In this document: one piece after another, positions 20,907 to 33,262 of the stretch
Numbering within the stretch: position 1 is the stretch's first letter
How the letters are laid out: each line of letters begins with the position of its first letter
NCBI RefSeq assembly: GCF_042453785.1
Contig: NC_091662.1
Coordinates: forward strand, 811,001 to 875,000
DNA: 64,000 nucleotides
Direction of reading: 5' to 3'
Origin: Malus domestica
Taxonomy: Eukaryota; Streptophyta; Magnoliopsida; Rosales; Rosaceae
Notes under the pieces: generated by a model
What the model saw: only the letters and a program-made list of their open reading frames with translations
Database searches by the model: none
What the model was told of the DNA's origin: nothing
Translations under genes and position numbers: made by a program

Positions 20907-23408
20907 GGTGGATCACCCGCTACTCTATATCTATGTGTTGGTCAAGATTTTAATTCTGAGAAACAGTTGGAAGCTTTTTATGTTTAATCAAATTGGGAAC
21001 TTCCATGTAGTCCCGTGGTGGAGATTTACCTTATGAAAATGTTATTTGGTTTGTAGTTTAAGTGTATTTCCAGTAATGTTGGACCAATTTTTGAATTTAG
21101 ATGAGTTAATTTGAATCATGACTTCTCAATGCTCTGTTTATGCTGTTTTCGATATTTGTTGGTGATGGCATGCCGGTCTTTCTTAATTTAATTCGATTGC
21201 GGATTGCCTGTACCATCTGATTAGTGAAATACTTGTTTGGATGACTGATTTGGCATGTTGTATTTGCCTCGTAAATCTTTATGTGGTGATGGGTATGGGT
21301 AGTTCATCGTTGCTTACTGTGATTGATATAGAATTTTGAACATAGTAGCAATGATTCCGTCCAGCCCTTGTAATCCATAAAGTTTTGGTTACGCAGATTA
21401 GTGCTTTGCTAAGATGTTCTGGTCAGAATATTTCAGTGTTTTGTTGGTTTTTGGATACATTGCATAGATAGGCATGTTGATGATGAGCCATGGAATTGCG
21501 GGAACACTATGTTCTTTCTGTTTAGGTAGCTCGTTGTTCACTCTACGTAATGAAATTTAACATATAGTTAGCGGAATTATCTTGTCAGTTTACTGCACAA
21601 GTTGAGGTGAGAAAGGAATTGCCCTTTGGAGGGATTTTCTAGTTTCTTGTGTGGATGTCAAATTGCTTTCCAAGGTGAAATTCGGCGTTATTTTCCCGGG
21701 CTGATTGAGCAGCTCCTATTTTAGAGGAAAGTTGCACGAAGGATTACTTGGTTTTCATGCTAGGTTCTCAACTTCTCTTGTTTGCTACTCTATAGTGCCA
21801 CCGTTCACCTGATTTTCTAGGTTGGTTCATGTTACAACTCTTGCTTTAACTGTCGATTTATATGATTGCTTCAAGGGTGTCGTGATTTCCTAGCATGTAC
21901 TGGGACAGGAAGTTTGTGTTGCTGTTGGCCTTTTATTTCCTTTGGCACATACGCTGTTTCGAGCATGCGTATATGCACATGCTAAATTTTATGTTTGCTC
22001 TGCTCATGCGTGTCGCGGATCCCAGCACTATCACTGTGATTCTAAATTTAATTACCGTACACCTATGCTTGCTTCAATGTGTACCATATGTGCATGACGA
22101 GAATGATTTATATGGAACAGGTTCACTAGTACGTATTGTCTTCCATACAATAATGCATTGCTATGTGCATGTTTTTCTCCACAAGGCAATGTATATTATT
22201 GGATTGGGATGCCACGCAGTGGTGGACTCGTTCTATGTAAGTTCTAGTTGTGGAAACAGAAAAAACCAAAAATCAAAAGTTAGCGCGCATTATGTAATTG
22301 GTTTAGCTAATTTCTTACAAATATGTTTGCATTGATTTAAGTTAATCTGGTTAAGGTTTAGTAATATTCTTTTTCACTTGTAAATGAGAAGTTTTACCTT
22401 CAATTCTCGTCAAGAAGAATTTGAACCACGTTATTGTGATTGGTCTATTGTGAGGCTTAGTCCACTTCTGCACTCCATAATGAACAGATTTCCATTTTAG
22501 TCCTGATTGCAAAAGAAAATAAATTTTTTTTTTTAATTTAAACTCAGTAATTATCTTCCATGCTCAACTTTAAACTTTTGTCACACAAACTTTCTATTTT
22601 AATTTCAATTAGGAAACTGAAAACGAAATTCACATTAACAAATAAACCCACTGGTTCAACAAGTCACCCGACCGGCGAACTTCGTCCACCATGGCAGCAA
22701 CTGGCTCCGATTCCGGCCGTCATCAGTTGCCAGTCGCTGTGTACACTCTCTCCCCGTCAACCTTGAAGGACTTGTCAGCAAGACCAAGTCCATTCGGTCC
22801 CCTTTTTTTCTGGGATCAAATCTTTGAATGATTTTATTTCTACTAGTTTTTTTCCTTCTCCCTCCCACCTCCTCCCTCCTTCCCCCGAATTTGTTGTCTC
22901 TCTCCTTATCTCTCAGTTTCTCTCTCTAGAAAGATCAGTTTTGCTATGTTGTTCCAAGTAGGAGTACCCCGCAACTTGCGATGCATGAGTAGTTGTAAAT
23001 ATATCTAAAAGGAGCCAAATATGGCCGTGCAATTTGGAAAGCCACAAAAATGTCTAACAAACTTATCCGAGGAAACCGAAACGGCGAAACGAAACTCCAA
23101 AATAAGAGCAGCAATCGACGGGCAGCCCTGCGTTGCCCCCCCTCCTACATCTCCTATAAATTTCGAGGCGGCTGAGGGGCACAACTTAGGCCATCAGGGA
23201 AAAAAAGGGACGGGGTTGGGCTGCTGACAAATCCTATTCGTACTTTCTTTTACTTTCGGTTTCTCTCTTCCTCTTGTCTCTTCCGACGAGGAGGCCCAGA
23301 GGTTGAGAGCACTGCTTGTGGCAAATTTCGTGGTGGGGAAGCAGAGAAACAGCGGAGCTCTTTCGGGCCTGAGAGCCTAAGAAGGCGGTGTTGTGCCGTT
23401 GGTCAATC
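20907..23408. other. Intergenic between eL39 and H+-ATPase
   Basis: Contains the eL39 3' end and, to the right, the H+-ATPase promoter with TATAAA at 23155-23160 and a 5' leader of about 200 nt. A 146-codon frame at 21895-22335 has no recognisable domain and I regard it as chance. No repeats of note were seen. Confidence 0.6.
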
Positions 23409-26400
23409 ATGGCCAACATCTCCTTAGAAGACGTCAAGAACGAGAACGTCGACCTCGTACGTATTTGAGTTTGCATGATTTTACGTGGTGTCTTTTTTTT
23501 TTTTTTTTTTTTTTTTTTTGAAGTTTCATGCAATGGTATGGTAGTGGAAATGTGTTTGTTTTGTTTGTGTGTTTTTTGTAGGAGCGAATCCCCGTTGAGG
23601 AAGTGTTCGAGCAGCTGAAATGCACGAAAAGTGGATTGACGGCCGAGGAAGGCCAGAAGCGGCTGGAGATCTTCGGCCCGAACAAGCTTGAGGAGAAGAA
23701 GGAGTGCAAGGTCCTTAAGTTCCTGGGATTTATGTGGAATCCTCTATCATGGGTCATGGAGTGCGCTGCTATCATGGCCCTGGTTTTGGCCAATGGAGGG
23801 GTAATATTATCGTTAATCAATTTAATCAAACGAAGAAAAATGATTTCGGCACTTCCTTTTTCTTCCCATGCAACTTTTTTCTGGTCGTCGGATTAAATAA
23901 AGAAGAATGTTATGAACAATGCAGGGCAAGCCAACTGACTGGCCAGACTTCGTCGGTATTATGGTGTTGTTGCTCATCAACTCAACCATCAGTTTCATCG
24001 AGGAAAACAACGCCGGCAATGCTGCGGCAGCTCTGATGGCTAGTCTTGCCCCCAAGACTAAGGTCTTGAGGGATGGAAAGTGGGGGGAGCAAGAGGCAGA
24101 AATCCTGGTGCCAGGAGATGTGATCAGCATCAAGTTGGGAGATATCGTCCCAGCTGATGCGCGTCTCTTGGAAGGTGATCCTCTCAAGATTGACCAGGCT
24201 GCTCTCACCGGTGAGTCCCTTCCCGTTACCAGGAACCCAGGAGATGAGGTATTCTCTGGCTCTACCTGCAAGCAGGGTGAGATCGAAGCTGTTGTCATTG
24301 CTACCGGTGTCCATACATTCTTCGGAAAGGCTGCTCACCTTGTGGATAGCACCAACCAAGTGGGTCACTTCCAAAAGGTAAGCGCATTTACGCGTTTCTC
24401 TTCGTTGTCAGTCATCGAATTTTATGTAAAGTATTGTGTGGTATCTCAATCCAATCATATAACAGTGACAATGACATCTCGGTTCCATGGAAGTTTTTCT
24501 CTTTCACTTCGGGGCGTTTTACTAATTTTGTATTGTCTTGGAAGGTGTTGACATCCATCGGAAACTTCTGCATATGCTCCATTGCTGTGGGAATGGTAAT
24601 TGAGATCCTGGTGATGTATCCAATTCAGCATAGGGCATATAGAGATGGTATTGACAACCTGCTGGTGCTTCTGATCGGAGGTATCCCCATTGCCATGCCC
24701 ACGGTCTTGTCCGTGACCATGGCTATTGGGTCTCACCGCCTTTCACAGCAAGGCGCCATCACCAAGAGGATGACAGCCATTGAAGAGATGGCTGGGATGG
24801 ACGTTCTTTGCAGTGATAAGACCGGTACCCTCACCCTCAACAAGCTTACCGTCGATAAGAGTCTAATTGAGGTTAGTGTAATAACCCGAATACGTGCCAT
24901 ATTTCAGTATAATATTGACCTTAAATTCGAAGGCGTGACAGTCAGTAACGAAGATAATAGATATGATTATTTGCCTATGATTCTCGTTATGCGATCAGTA
25001 CTTATTTTGGGTGTGAATATAATTCAGGTGTTCCCGAAGAACGTGGATAAGGACGGCGTGGTGTTGCTCTCTGCTAGGGCCTCCAGGGTCGAAAACCAGG
25101 ACGCCATTGATGCCTCGATTGTTAATATGTTGGCCGACCCCAAGGAGGTACACAATTCAATCCATTTTTACTTCTCCTGCAGCAGCATGCCTGATTGAAG
25201 CAGCTCATCTTTATTCTGATTTGTTGATGTTTTTGTAGGCAAGAGCAGGAATCACTGAGGTGCATTTCCTGCCCTTCAATCCCGTCGACAAGCGCACAGC
25301 AATCACCTACATCGATGCCAATGGCGACTGGCACAGATGCAGCAAGGGTGCACCTGAGCAAGTAAGCCCTTGTACCAATAATATAGAGCACATTTTATTG
25401 ACCGATGCCATCAGAACTCTGTACGTGAAGATTTCGAAGAAAGAAAAAAATATTGTTAACTAACCATTTTACTTGTCTACCAGATCATTGACCTTTGCGA
25501 TCTCAAGGGAGAAACAAGGAAGAAGGCCCATGCTGTCATTGACAACTACGCAGAACGCGGTCTCCGCTCATTGGGAGTTGCTCGACAGGTGAATAACCGC
25601 GACGAAATGACTCAATGGTGTTTGTTCTGTTTTTAACCCCAGAAAGATGAATTTCCTGACATAAATTCGATTCCATTCTCTATGATTTTACAGACAGTTC
25701 CTGAGAAGACCAAGGAGAGCGCCGGCAGTCCATGGGAGTTTGTCGGTTTACTGCCTCTCTTTGATCCTCCCAGGCACGACAGTGCTGAGACTATCCGCCG
25801 TGCTCTTGAGCTCGGTGTCAACGTTAAGATGATCACTGGTGACCAACTTGCCATTGGGAAAGAGACCGGTCGCAGGCTCGGCATGGGAACTAACATGTAT
25901 CCGTCATCCACCCTTCTAGGACAGAGCAAGGACGAGTCCATTGCCTCCATGCCTGTTGATGAGCTCATCGAAAAGGCTGATGGTTTCGCCGGAGTCTTTC
26001 CTGGTAACTAAAACACTATTTTTTCGAGTGCCAATAGCAGCTCCCGTTAGTGGTTTTAAACTTAAAACTAATGCACATATATTTATGGCGTACAGAGCAC
26101 AAGTATGAGATTGTAAAGAAGCTACAGGAGAGGAAGCACATCTGCGGGATGACTGGAGATGGTGTGAATGATGCCCCGGCGCTCAAGAGGGCGGACATTG
26201 GTATTGCCGTGGCAGATGCAACTGACGCAGCCAGGAGCGCGTCGGACATTGTCCTGACAGAGCCAGGGCTGAGTGTGATTGTGAGTGCCGTCTTGACAAG
26301 CAGAGCCATCTTCCAGAGGATGAAGAACTATACAATCTACGCTGTTTCCATCACAATCCGTATTGTGGTGGGATTCATGCTCGTTGCTCTCATCTGGAAG

Positions 26401-27805
26401 TTCGACTTCTCGCCTTTCATGGTCTTGGTTATCGCTGTCCTGAACGATGGGACTATCATGACCATCTCCAAGGACAGAGTGAAGCCGTCTCCTCTCCCTG
26501 ACTCATGGAAGCTCAAGGAAATCTTCGCCACTGGCGTTGTCCTTGGAACCTACATGGCTGTCATGACCGTGGTCTTCTTCTGGCTTGCAAATAGCACCGA
26601 CTTCTTCGGAGTATGTAAACAAACTCTTAGAGATCAAAAATCAAATTCCAACACTCAATTGATGATTTAAGCATAATACAAATGCTAAAAAAATCTGTAC
26701 TTTTTACAGAAACATTTTGGAGTGCACAATATTTCAGACAACCCGAAACAGCTTAACTCGGCTATCTACCTACAAGTGAGCATCATCAGCCAAGCGCTCA
26801 TCTTCGTGACTCGATCTAGGAGCTGGTCCTTCCTCGAACGCCCTGGTCTCATGCTTTTGGTCGCCTTTCTTGCAGCTCAGTTGGTTAGTATATGATTTTA
26901 CCCTTTGAAACTCCATTTCCGTCTCACTTTATGTGCCACTTAGATTCTAAAAAATAAGTACTTCCGATACAGTCGGTAGTATTTTTCGCTTTTCACCATA
27001 ACTTACCTTGCTAATTTGGGGTACCTTTTTCTTCAGGTGGCCACGCTCATCGCTGTGTACTGCAGTTGGGGCTTTGCCAGAATCGAAGGCGTTGGATGGG
27101 GATGGGCCGGTGTCATCTGGATCTACAGCATCGTCACCTACTTCCCCCTCGATATCTTCAAGTTCATTATCCGCTACGCATTGACCGGCAAGGCCTGGGA
27201 TACCATTGTCCAGAACAAGGTTTGTTTTTCATCTCTAGCTCTACCATAAAAACGTTACTCCTTTTACTCTTTTGACTCGTTTCCCGACCTAATGTTGCTT
27301 GCTTATGTTTTGTTTACGCACAAAGACTGCCTTCACATCAAACAATGACTACGGAAAGGGGGCAAGAGAAGCGCAATGGGCGTCAGCTCAGCGTTCGCTC
27401 AACGGTCTCCAGCCTCCGGAAGCATTGTTCCACGGCAACCACGGGGAGCAGGCGGAGCTAGCTGAGCAGGCCAAGAGGCGCGCGGAAGTCGCTAGGTAAA
27501 ATGATGCTTCCTTGTACAAAAACAAAAAAAGGGCACTCAAAAAACAGCAGGATGCTTCCTATGTTGGTTCGTTCGAGGCCTATCCTTGGTTCATATGTTT
27601 TGAACAAATCGATACACGTATATACGCGAATAAAATAATATATTTTTTTAATTTTTTAAAGTATATTATTTGAATTTTTGCATCTGATGTTTTATATTAT
27701 GCATGCAGACTGAGGGAACTGCACACGTTAAAGGGGCACGTCGAATCAGTGGTTAAGCTGAAGGGGCTAGACATTGACACCATCCAACAACACTACACTG
27801 TTTAG
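23409..27805 (+). CDS. Plasma-membrane H+-ATPase (P3A type)
   Basis: Proton pump that energises the plasma membrane; member of the AHA/PMA family. Thirteen coding exons: 23409-23456, 23582-23800, 23925-24377, 24545-24871, 25028-25147, 25239-25361, 25484-25588, 25694-26003, 26096-26610, 26710-26883, 27037-27219, 27326-27495, 27709-27805. All junctions are GT-AG and in phase, giving 947 aa (family 945-960). Seen: TGES loop of the A domain, DKTGTLTLN with phosphorylated Asp331, KGAPEQ of the N domain, and [11 protein letters not shown] of the P domain. The C-terminal autoinhibitory region ends HYTV, whose penultimate Thr is the known 14-3-3 docking site. The regulatory position usually AQRTL is AQRSL here, still phosphorylatable. 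Intron 1 holds a poly-T tract of about 29 nt. Nothing suggests loss of function. Confidence 0.96.
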
Positions 27806-28168
27806 AACACTTTCTAAAAAGGGCAAGGTGGACGCAAGGAGTGCTCAGAAGAAGCTGCAACTAAATATATATATTTACAAATATATAGTATTTATATATA
27901 TTCTATGTTATGAAAGTAGAGAAGGTAAATGCTGTGAAAGCCAGCTGAGTGGATTTGCCCTTATATTAGATATTGGAAAAAACTAAACCTCTTTGGGATG
28001 GAATGAAGATTAATTATTGGGGTTTTTTTATTTTTTTTATTTTTTAAGAATGAGGGGTTGTATTGCCTAGGAATCAATAATGCAAGAATTTAGTAGTTCA
28101 CAGTGAAATTATTCCAAGATTAATTATCATGCATGATTAACGAAATCTCAACCGAGTTCAAATTTTCT

Positions 28169-28277
28169 GTATTTATTTTGTATTTGGCCTCTATCATTAA
28201 TTGACACGTCATTAACTTTATGATCATAAATTTAGCACGTGTCAATCAATGATAGAGGTCACAAACAAAATAAGTAC
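28169..28277. repeat. Foldback element, about 40-bp arms
   Basis: GCCTCTATCATTAATTGACACGT is mirrored by ACGTGTCAATCAATGATAGAGGT, with further pairing outward (TATTTTGTATTTG against CAAACAAAATAAG). About 108 bp in all; a short MITE or MITE relic. The arms contain ACGTGTC, an ACGT core. Confidence 0.7.
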
Positions 28278-29086
28278 AAAATATTTGATTCCATCACAAG
28301 TGTATTATAAATCTCTTTACTATAAATCCGTACTTAGATGCTCGAGGACAGACACAATATTCTAATTGACTAACCTAACAAGTTAAATTTTTTCATGTTT
28401 TATTGAATTTGAAAGGAAATGAGAAGCAAGCGTTAACCTTGTTAAAATGACACGAGATTATGCCCAACAATTATAAAATCAAAATAGCCGTCGTGTGCAT
28501 ATATGATATATATTATACAAACTTTGGATTTGTTTACTAACTAGTTATTTGTTGAGTTCAAATCCTCTTCCATTGATTTAAGAAAGAAAATAGCCTTCAT
28601 CTTGGAAAAACAAAAACTTGTGAACTGTGTTTCGACCACTTTATTTATATGACAACTCTCACAAAAACGTAAAAACATATTTATTTTGATTCCACTAGAC
28701 TCTACACCATATTACTTGTTGTAAGAACTGTCCTCGTCATGCTATTCTTATTATATTTGTACTACATTTTTAATAGATACAGAACTCCCATGTGTTAGCA
28801 AGCCTATATATATATATATGGATGGAAGGGAAATAGTTCATATTAACATGTTGCTGCAATCTAATTTCTGACAAAATAAAATTCTTCATAGAAACACATT
28901 TCTTCACCATTTTATCAATCGATTTGTTTCCCTTTCACTTTCCAAGGTTACAAGCAATACTGGGCAGAGTTGTCAACATAGAGCCAAGTAAAACTAAAAT
29001 AGGGAGATTTTATTGATCTTGTGAAGTCGGTGCTACTTGACTCCACATTTTCGTAGGAAGTGATCCACAAAGCTAGAAAAACAAAA

Positions 29087-29865
29087 GGGACACTTTGGAT
29101 GCGGTCCCTAGCTATCAATATTATTTGATTGAAACCTTGTTAGTTTTTAGTTTTTTATTGAGGTCCCTGATATTAATGTAATAATGTAAGTTACTATATT
29201 TTTTTAATTAAAAATTAAAAATTGAAATTTGTAATTGTTTGTATTAATGAGATTTTAAATACAACCCATAATTTATGGGATTAAAAATAATAAAATATAA
29301 ATTATTCTCTGTATTATATTGTGTGTGTGTGTACATATATGTATGGGTACATTAACCAAAATTAACAAAAAAAGTTATTGTACCAAAACATGGATACATT
29401 CTCAAATCAACGAAAAAGAATGTACCCATATAAGATTAAACATGCATTAAAAAATTTGAATGGATTTTATATTAAAAAAGGGTACATTTTACATATAACA
29501 AATTGATATATTTGAGAATGGGTACATTTAAGATTAAAAAAATTGAAAAGTTATATGAATGGGTACATTTAAGATTAAAAAATTGAGAATCTTTTTATAT
29601 ATAAAAAAAACTAATAGGTACAAACTTAATTTAATTTAATTTTTTATTATTTTGGAAATGTTTGAATTGAAAATTAATTAGAAGTTTAATAGAGGTGTGA
29701 GTATTAAACCCTAAATTAATTACTAATTTTTATATTAAAAAAATTATATAATAAACACGTAAATTCATTATCACATTAATGCTAGGGACTTGAATCAAAA
29801 TTTGAGAACTAATAAGGTGTTAGTCAATGAACAGTAAAAACTAGGGACCGGATACTAATTTTTCC
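29087..29865. mobile_element. Non-autonomous MULE-like element with 9-bp TSD
   Basis: Left end GGGACACTTTGGATGCGGTC, right end GACCGGATACTAATTTTTCC; the terminal about 25 bp are imperfect inverted repeats meeting in GGTCCCTAG. AAAACAAAA is duplicated at 29078-29086 and 29866-29874. The tandem copy at 32323-32332 has a single AAAACAAAA and no insert. The 9-bp duplication points to Mutator-like transposition. The interior is AT-rich with repeated GGGTACATT motifs and no coding sequence. Confidence 0.9.
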
Positions 29866-30139
29866 AAAACAAAATAACAAAAACAAACATTTAATATTTA
29901 TTGATATTAATTAGGGTGAAAACCTTTCCTAAAAAGTAAAATACCTGCCAAAACGAAAAGCAAGACAATAATGTTATTTGTACAAAATTGATACACTTGC
30001 TAAGACATTATCTAATACAGTTTAACTCGATCATTGCATGTGCATGTGGTCTTATGCAGATATGTAGCTAGTAGATTACAACTATGTTTCCCCCATCGAA
30101 CGTTTTGTTTATGAGGTTTTCTCCTTGCTTGCTATAGCC

Positions 30140-30682
30140 TTATGGATAGTAGTGGTGACAAAGTAGTACTACAAGGCCTGAGGCCACATAGATGAGAGAG
30201 GCCGTACATTTGAACCAGACAGGAAATGGGACTGACACGGAAATGAAGAAGGCAGTGATTCCGAAGAAGATCCCGAAATAATGGAAGAGATGAACTATTA
30301 TCCGTGGAGAGTTGGAGTGTTGGATAAATTTGCTAACCATGATACAAGTAAAAGCAAGTAGGATTGCGAGACCGAGAAAGCAAAAGGTTAGAGGGAGCTG
30401 GTTGGAGTGAAGTTGGATGGGAATGAGAGCCATTCCAATGGCTGTCGACAAGCAATACGCCACGATAATCTTCTCCCAGTCAAAGTTGTGCTGTCTAGTC
30501 CTAGAGCTGGCAGCGGTGGCTGGCAGCAACGGTGGTGGTGGTAGTGGTGATGGTGGTTGATCAGTCGCTGGTACTATTGTTTCTGGGTCAAGATCATTGT
30601 CCAACGTGATGAAGATCTTGTTGAGTAGTTGCTGCAAAAATGCCTGAAGGCACTGATAAGCACTAGCAATATAGTAGTTCAT
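30140..30682 (-). CDS. Small multi-pass membrane protein, copy 1
   Basis: Single-exon frame of 180 aa with no recognised family. The N-terminal about 30 residues look amphipathic (SAYQCLQAFLQQLLNKIFI), then a Pro-rich linker (QPPSPLPPPPLL), then four hydrophobic segments of membrane-span length (around VAYCLSTAIGMALIPI, LPLTFCFLGLAILLAF, LFHYFGIFFGITAFFI, WFKCTASLIYVASGLV). The product ends CHHYYP. A tandem paralogue lies at 32581-33126, about 93% identical by eye. Most differences are in the N-terminal half; the membrane region is almost unchanged, which suggests selection and a real gene. Function unknown. Confidence 0.7.
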   Translation of the reverse strand: MNYYIASAYQCLQAFLQQLLNKIFITLDNDLDPETIVPATDQPPSPLPPPPLLPATAASSRTRQHNFDWEKIIVAYCLSTAIGMALIPIQLHSNQLPLTFCFLGLAILLAFTCIMVSKFIQHSNSPRIIVHLFHYFGIFFGITAFFISVSVPFPVWFKCTASLIYVASGLVVLLCHHYYP

Positions 30683-30847
30683 ACTTGTACCTGATAAGTA
30701 TAACTCTACACAGCTGTGGATCGAGGGAAACTGATGGTTAAATTCTTAGTTCCATGAGAGAATTCATGGTGGATTTTATACACCTTGGGCAGAGCTTTAC
30801 GCGTACAAGTAGAAAAAGGTCGTTGAGGATAGAAAAGGATCGTTAGA

Positions 30848-30990
30848 GAGAGTGAGAGAAAAGCCAGGGCGAGTCATCATGGAAAGTTGGGTGAGTTGAG
30901 AGAAAAGCCAGGGCGAGTCAACATGGAAAGTTGGGCGAGTTGAGAGAAAAGCCAGAGCGAGTTCACAGGTGGAGTTAGCCAGCGAGTACT
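30848..30990. repeat. 44-bp minisatellite upstream of copy 1
   Basis: Three units starting GAGAGAAAAGCC at 30854, 30898 and 30942, period 44 bp, containing GGGCGAGTCAACATGGAAAG. It lies just beyond the end of duplication unit 1 and is not shared with copy 2, which has a different repeat at the same relative place. Confidence 0.85.
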
Positions 30991-31045
30991 TAGAGAGAGA
31001 GGATAGAAAAATGGTACTTAGAGAGAGCCTAAAGATCAAATTCAT

Positions 31046-31939
31046 TTGCTTCGGACTGTCAGGAGCCTAAACAAATTCATTCGCTTCGGACAGTCAAAGT
31101 AGGGATGGGCAACGGTTATGGCGAGTAGGTAATAGCAGTTATTTACTCATAATCATTTATGTTCATGCTCACATAACAGTTTATCCGTTAGATAATTGCA
31201 TAAACGGTTATACTCATACCCATAACCGTTTATAAATGGTTAACTATACACATAACCGTGTACCCATTTAATTATAACCATTAACCCATTTAACCATAAT
31301 CATTTACTCGTTTATCATTTTTTTACCCATTTATCCCTTTTTCACCCGTCTACATGTTTTTTTTAACAACTTGAAATTTAAAAAAGAAAATTTTGTCATA
31401 ATTTTCATTTGTTAAAAATTAAACACTGTTATAGGTATATTTTAGCTTGTATTTCCCTATTTTAATCATTTAAGTCCTCATACAATTCCAATAATTGAAA
31501 TAATAGTTTACGAACGATATTTTTCTGCTACACTCAAGCAAGTCTTTAATTATAATCCATATGATTACAAATTAAAGCTTCTAAAAACAAAAAGTAATCA
31601 TCATCTTGAATACTAGATGATTCAAAGCTCCAAAATATTCTAAAACTAGACACTTTCGAACATTAATGCTTTAGCACGTTCAATCACAAAGTCTCATCGA
31701 CTCGTTGTCACCAAAGAGGCATACAAAAGAAAGAAATGTATAAATCGAATTAGTATCCTATTTAGAAACACCGATACTAATTAGCATGAATCCAACAGAG
31801 ATAACACAAAAAATTTACATTGTACATTCAGTTATCAGAAGGAAAAAAAAGGAAAAAAAGCAAACAAAAGTGATCCTTATTCCTTAGTCCTCCACCTCTC
31901 TAATATATATATGTGAGCGTGTGTGTGCGCGTGCGTGTG
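31046..31939. other. Spacer between duplication units
   Basis: No gene. TAGGGATGGGCAACGGTTATG at about 31091 resembles the start of a hAT-type element and is followed by repeated AACCGTTTA/ACCCATTTA motifs, but I could not find the matching end. A (GT)n stretch lies at 31913-31942, exactly where unit 2 begins. Confidence 0.45.
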
Positions 31940-33262
31940 TGTCCTTGTCATGCTATTCTTATTATATTTGTACTACATTTTTAATAGAGACAAAACTCCT
32001 ATGTGTTAGCAAGCTTTTAATATATATATATATATATATGTGGATGGAAGGGAAATAGGTCATATTAACATGTTGCTGCAATCTAATTTCTGACAAAACA
32101 AAATTCTTCATAGAAACACATTTCTTCACCATTTTATCAATCGATTTGTTTCCCTTTCACTTTCCAAGACACTATTTATTATTATTTTTTAGGTTACAAG
32201 CAATACTGGGCAGAGTTGTCAACATAGAGCCAAGTAAAACTAAAATAGGGGGATTTTATTGATCTTGTGAAGTCGGTGCTACTTGACTCCACATTTTCGT
32301 AGGAAGTGATCCACAAAGCTAGAAAAACAAAATAACAAAAACAAACATTTAATATTTATTGATATTAATTAGGGTGAAAACCTTTCCTAAAAAGTAAAAT
32401 ACCTGCCAAAACGAAAAGCAAGACAATAATGTTATTTGTATAAAATTGATACACTTGCTAAGACATTATCTAATACAGTTTAACTCGTAGTCTTATGCAG
32501 ATATGTAGCTAGTAGATTACAACTATGTTTCCCCCATCGCACGTTTTGTTTATGAGGTTTTCTCCTTGCTTGCTCTAGCCTTATGGATAGTAGTGGTGAC
32601 AAAGTAGTACTACAAGGCCTGAGGCCACATAGATGAGAGAGGCCGTACATTTGAACCAGACAGGAAATGGGATTGACACGGAAATGAAGAAGGCGGTGAT
32701 TCCGAAGAAGATCCCGAAATAATGGAAGAGATGAACTATTATCCGTGGAGAGTTGGAGTGTTGGATAAATTTGCTAACCATGATACAAGTAAAAGCAAGT
32801 AGGATTGCGAGACCGAGAAAGCAAAAGGTTAGAGGGAGCTGGTTGGAGTGAAGTTGGATGGGAATGAGAGCCATTCCAATGGCTGTCGACAAGCAATACG
32901 CCACGATAATCTTCGCCCAATCAAAGTTGTGCTTTCTAGTCCTAGAGCTGGCAGCGGCGGCTAGCAGCAGCGGTGGTGGTGGTAGTGGTGATGGTGGTTG
33001 ATCAGTCGCTGGTACTACTGTTTCTAGGTCAAGATTATTATCCAACGTGCTGATGAAGATCTTGTTGAGTAGTTGCTGCAAAAATGCCTGAAGGCACTGA
33101 TAAGCACTAGCAATGTAGTACTTCATACTTGTACCTAATAAGTATAGCCCTACACAGCTGTGGATCGAGGGAAACTGATGGTTAAATTCGTAGTTCCATG
33201 AGAGAATTCATGGTAGATTTTATACACCTGGGGCAGAGCTTTACGAGTACAAGTAGAAAAAG
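31940..33262. repeat. Tandem duplication unit 2
   Basis: Second copy of the unit at 28730-30819, lacking the MULE-like insertion. It begins at the end of a (GT)n tract and ends where a new minisatellite starts. Contains the gene at 32581-33126. Confidence 0.9.
32581..33126 (-). CDS. Small multi-pass membrane protein, copy 2
   Basis: Single-exon 181-aa paralogue of 30140-30682 with the same layout: N-terminal helix, Pro-rich linker, four predicted membrane spans and a CHHYYP end. Relative to copy 1 it has one inserted residue (KIFISTLDN against KIFITLDN) and about a dozen substitutions, nearly all before the first membrane span. Both copies remain open, which argues against a decayed duplicate. 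No known family recognised. Confidence 0.7.
   Translation of the reverse strand: MKYYIASAYQCLQAFLQQLLNKIFISTLDNNLDLETVVPATDQPPSPLPPPPLLLAAAASSRTRKHNFDWAKIIVAYCLSTAIGMALIPIQLHSNQLPLTFCFLGLAILLAFTCIMVSKFIQHSNSPRIIVHLFHYFGIFFGITAFFISVSIPFPVWFKCTASLIYVASGLVVLLCHHYYP

Larger units (their letters stand above)
27806..30139. other. AT-rich intergenic with start of duplication unit 1
   Basis: No gene. Holds a foldback element at 28169-28277, the left part of duplication unit 1 (from about 28730) and a MULE-type insertion at 29087-29865. 28290-28720 shows nothing I can name. Confidence 0.6.
28730..30819. repeat. Tandem duplication unit 1
   Basis: Homologous to 31940-33262 from GTC(C/T)T(C/T)GTCATGC to ACAAGTAGAAAAAG. 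Collinear apart from the 779-bp insertion at 29087-29865 here and about 24 bp extra near 32168 in unit 2. Contains the gene at 30140-30682. Confidence 0.9.

Noticed and set aside
20614-21036. 140-codon frame over eL39
   Set aside because: Wrong frame; reads through both eL39 introns. The true gene is the three-exon 51-aa protein.
21895-22335. 146-codon frame downstream of eL39
   Set aside because: No domain, no signal peptide logic and low-complexity hydrophobic content; probably chance.
31091-31340. Complete hAT element starting TAGGGATGGGCAACGG
   Set aside because: Only one end is recognisable; no matching terminus or 8-bp duplication found.
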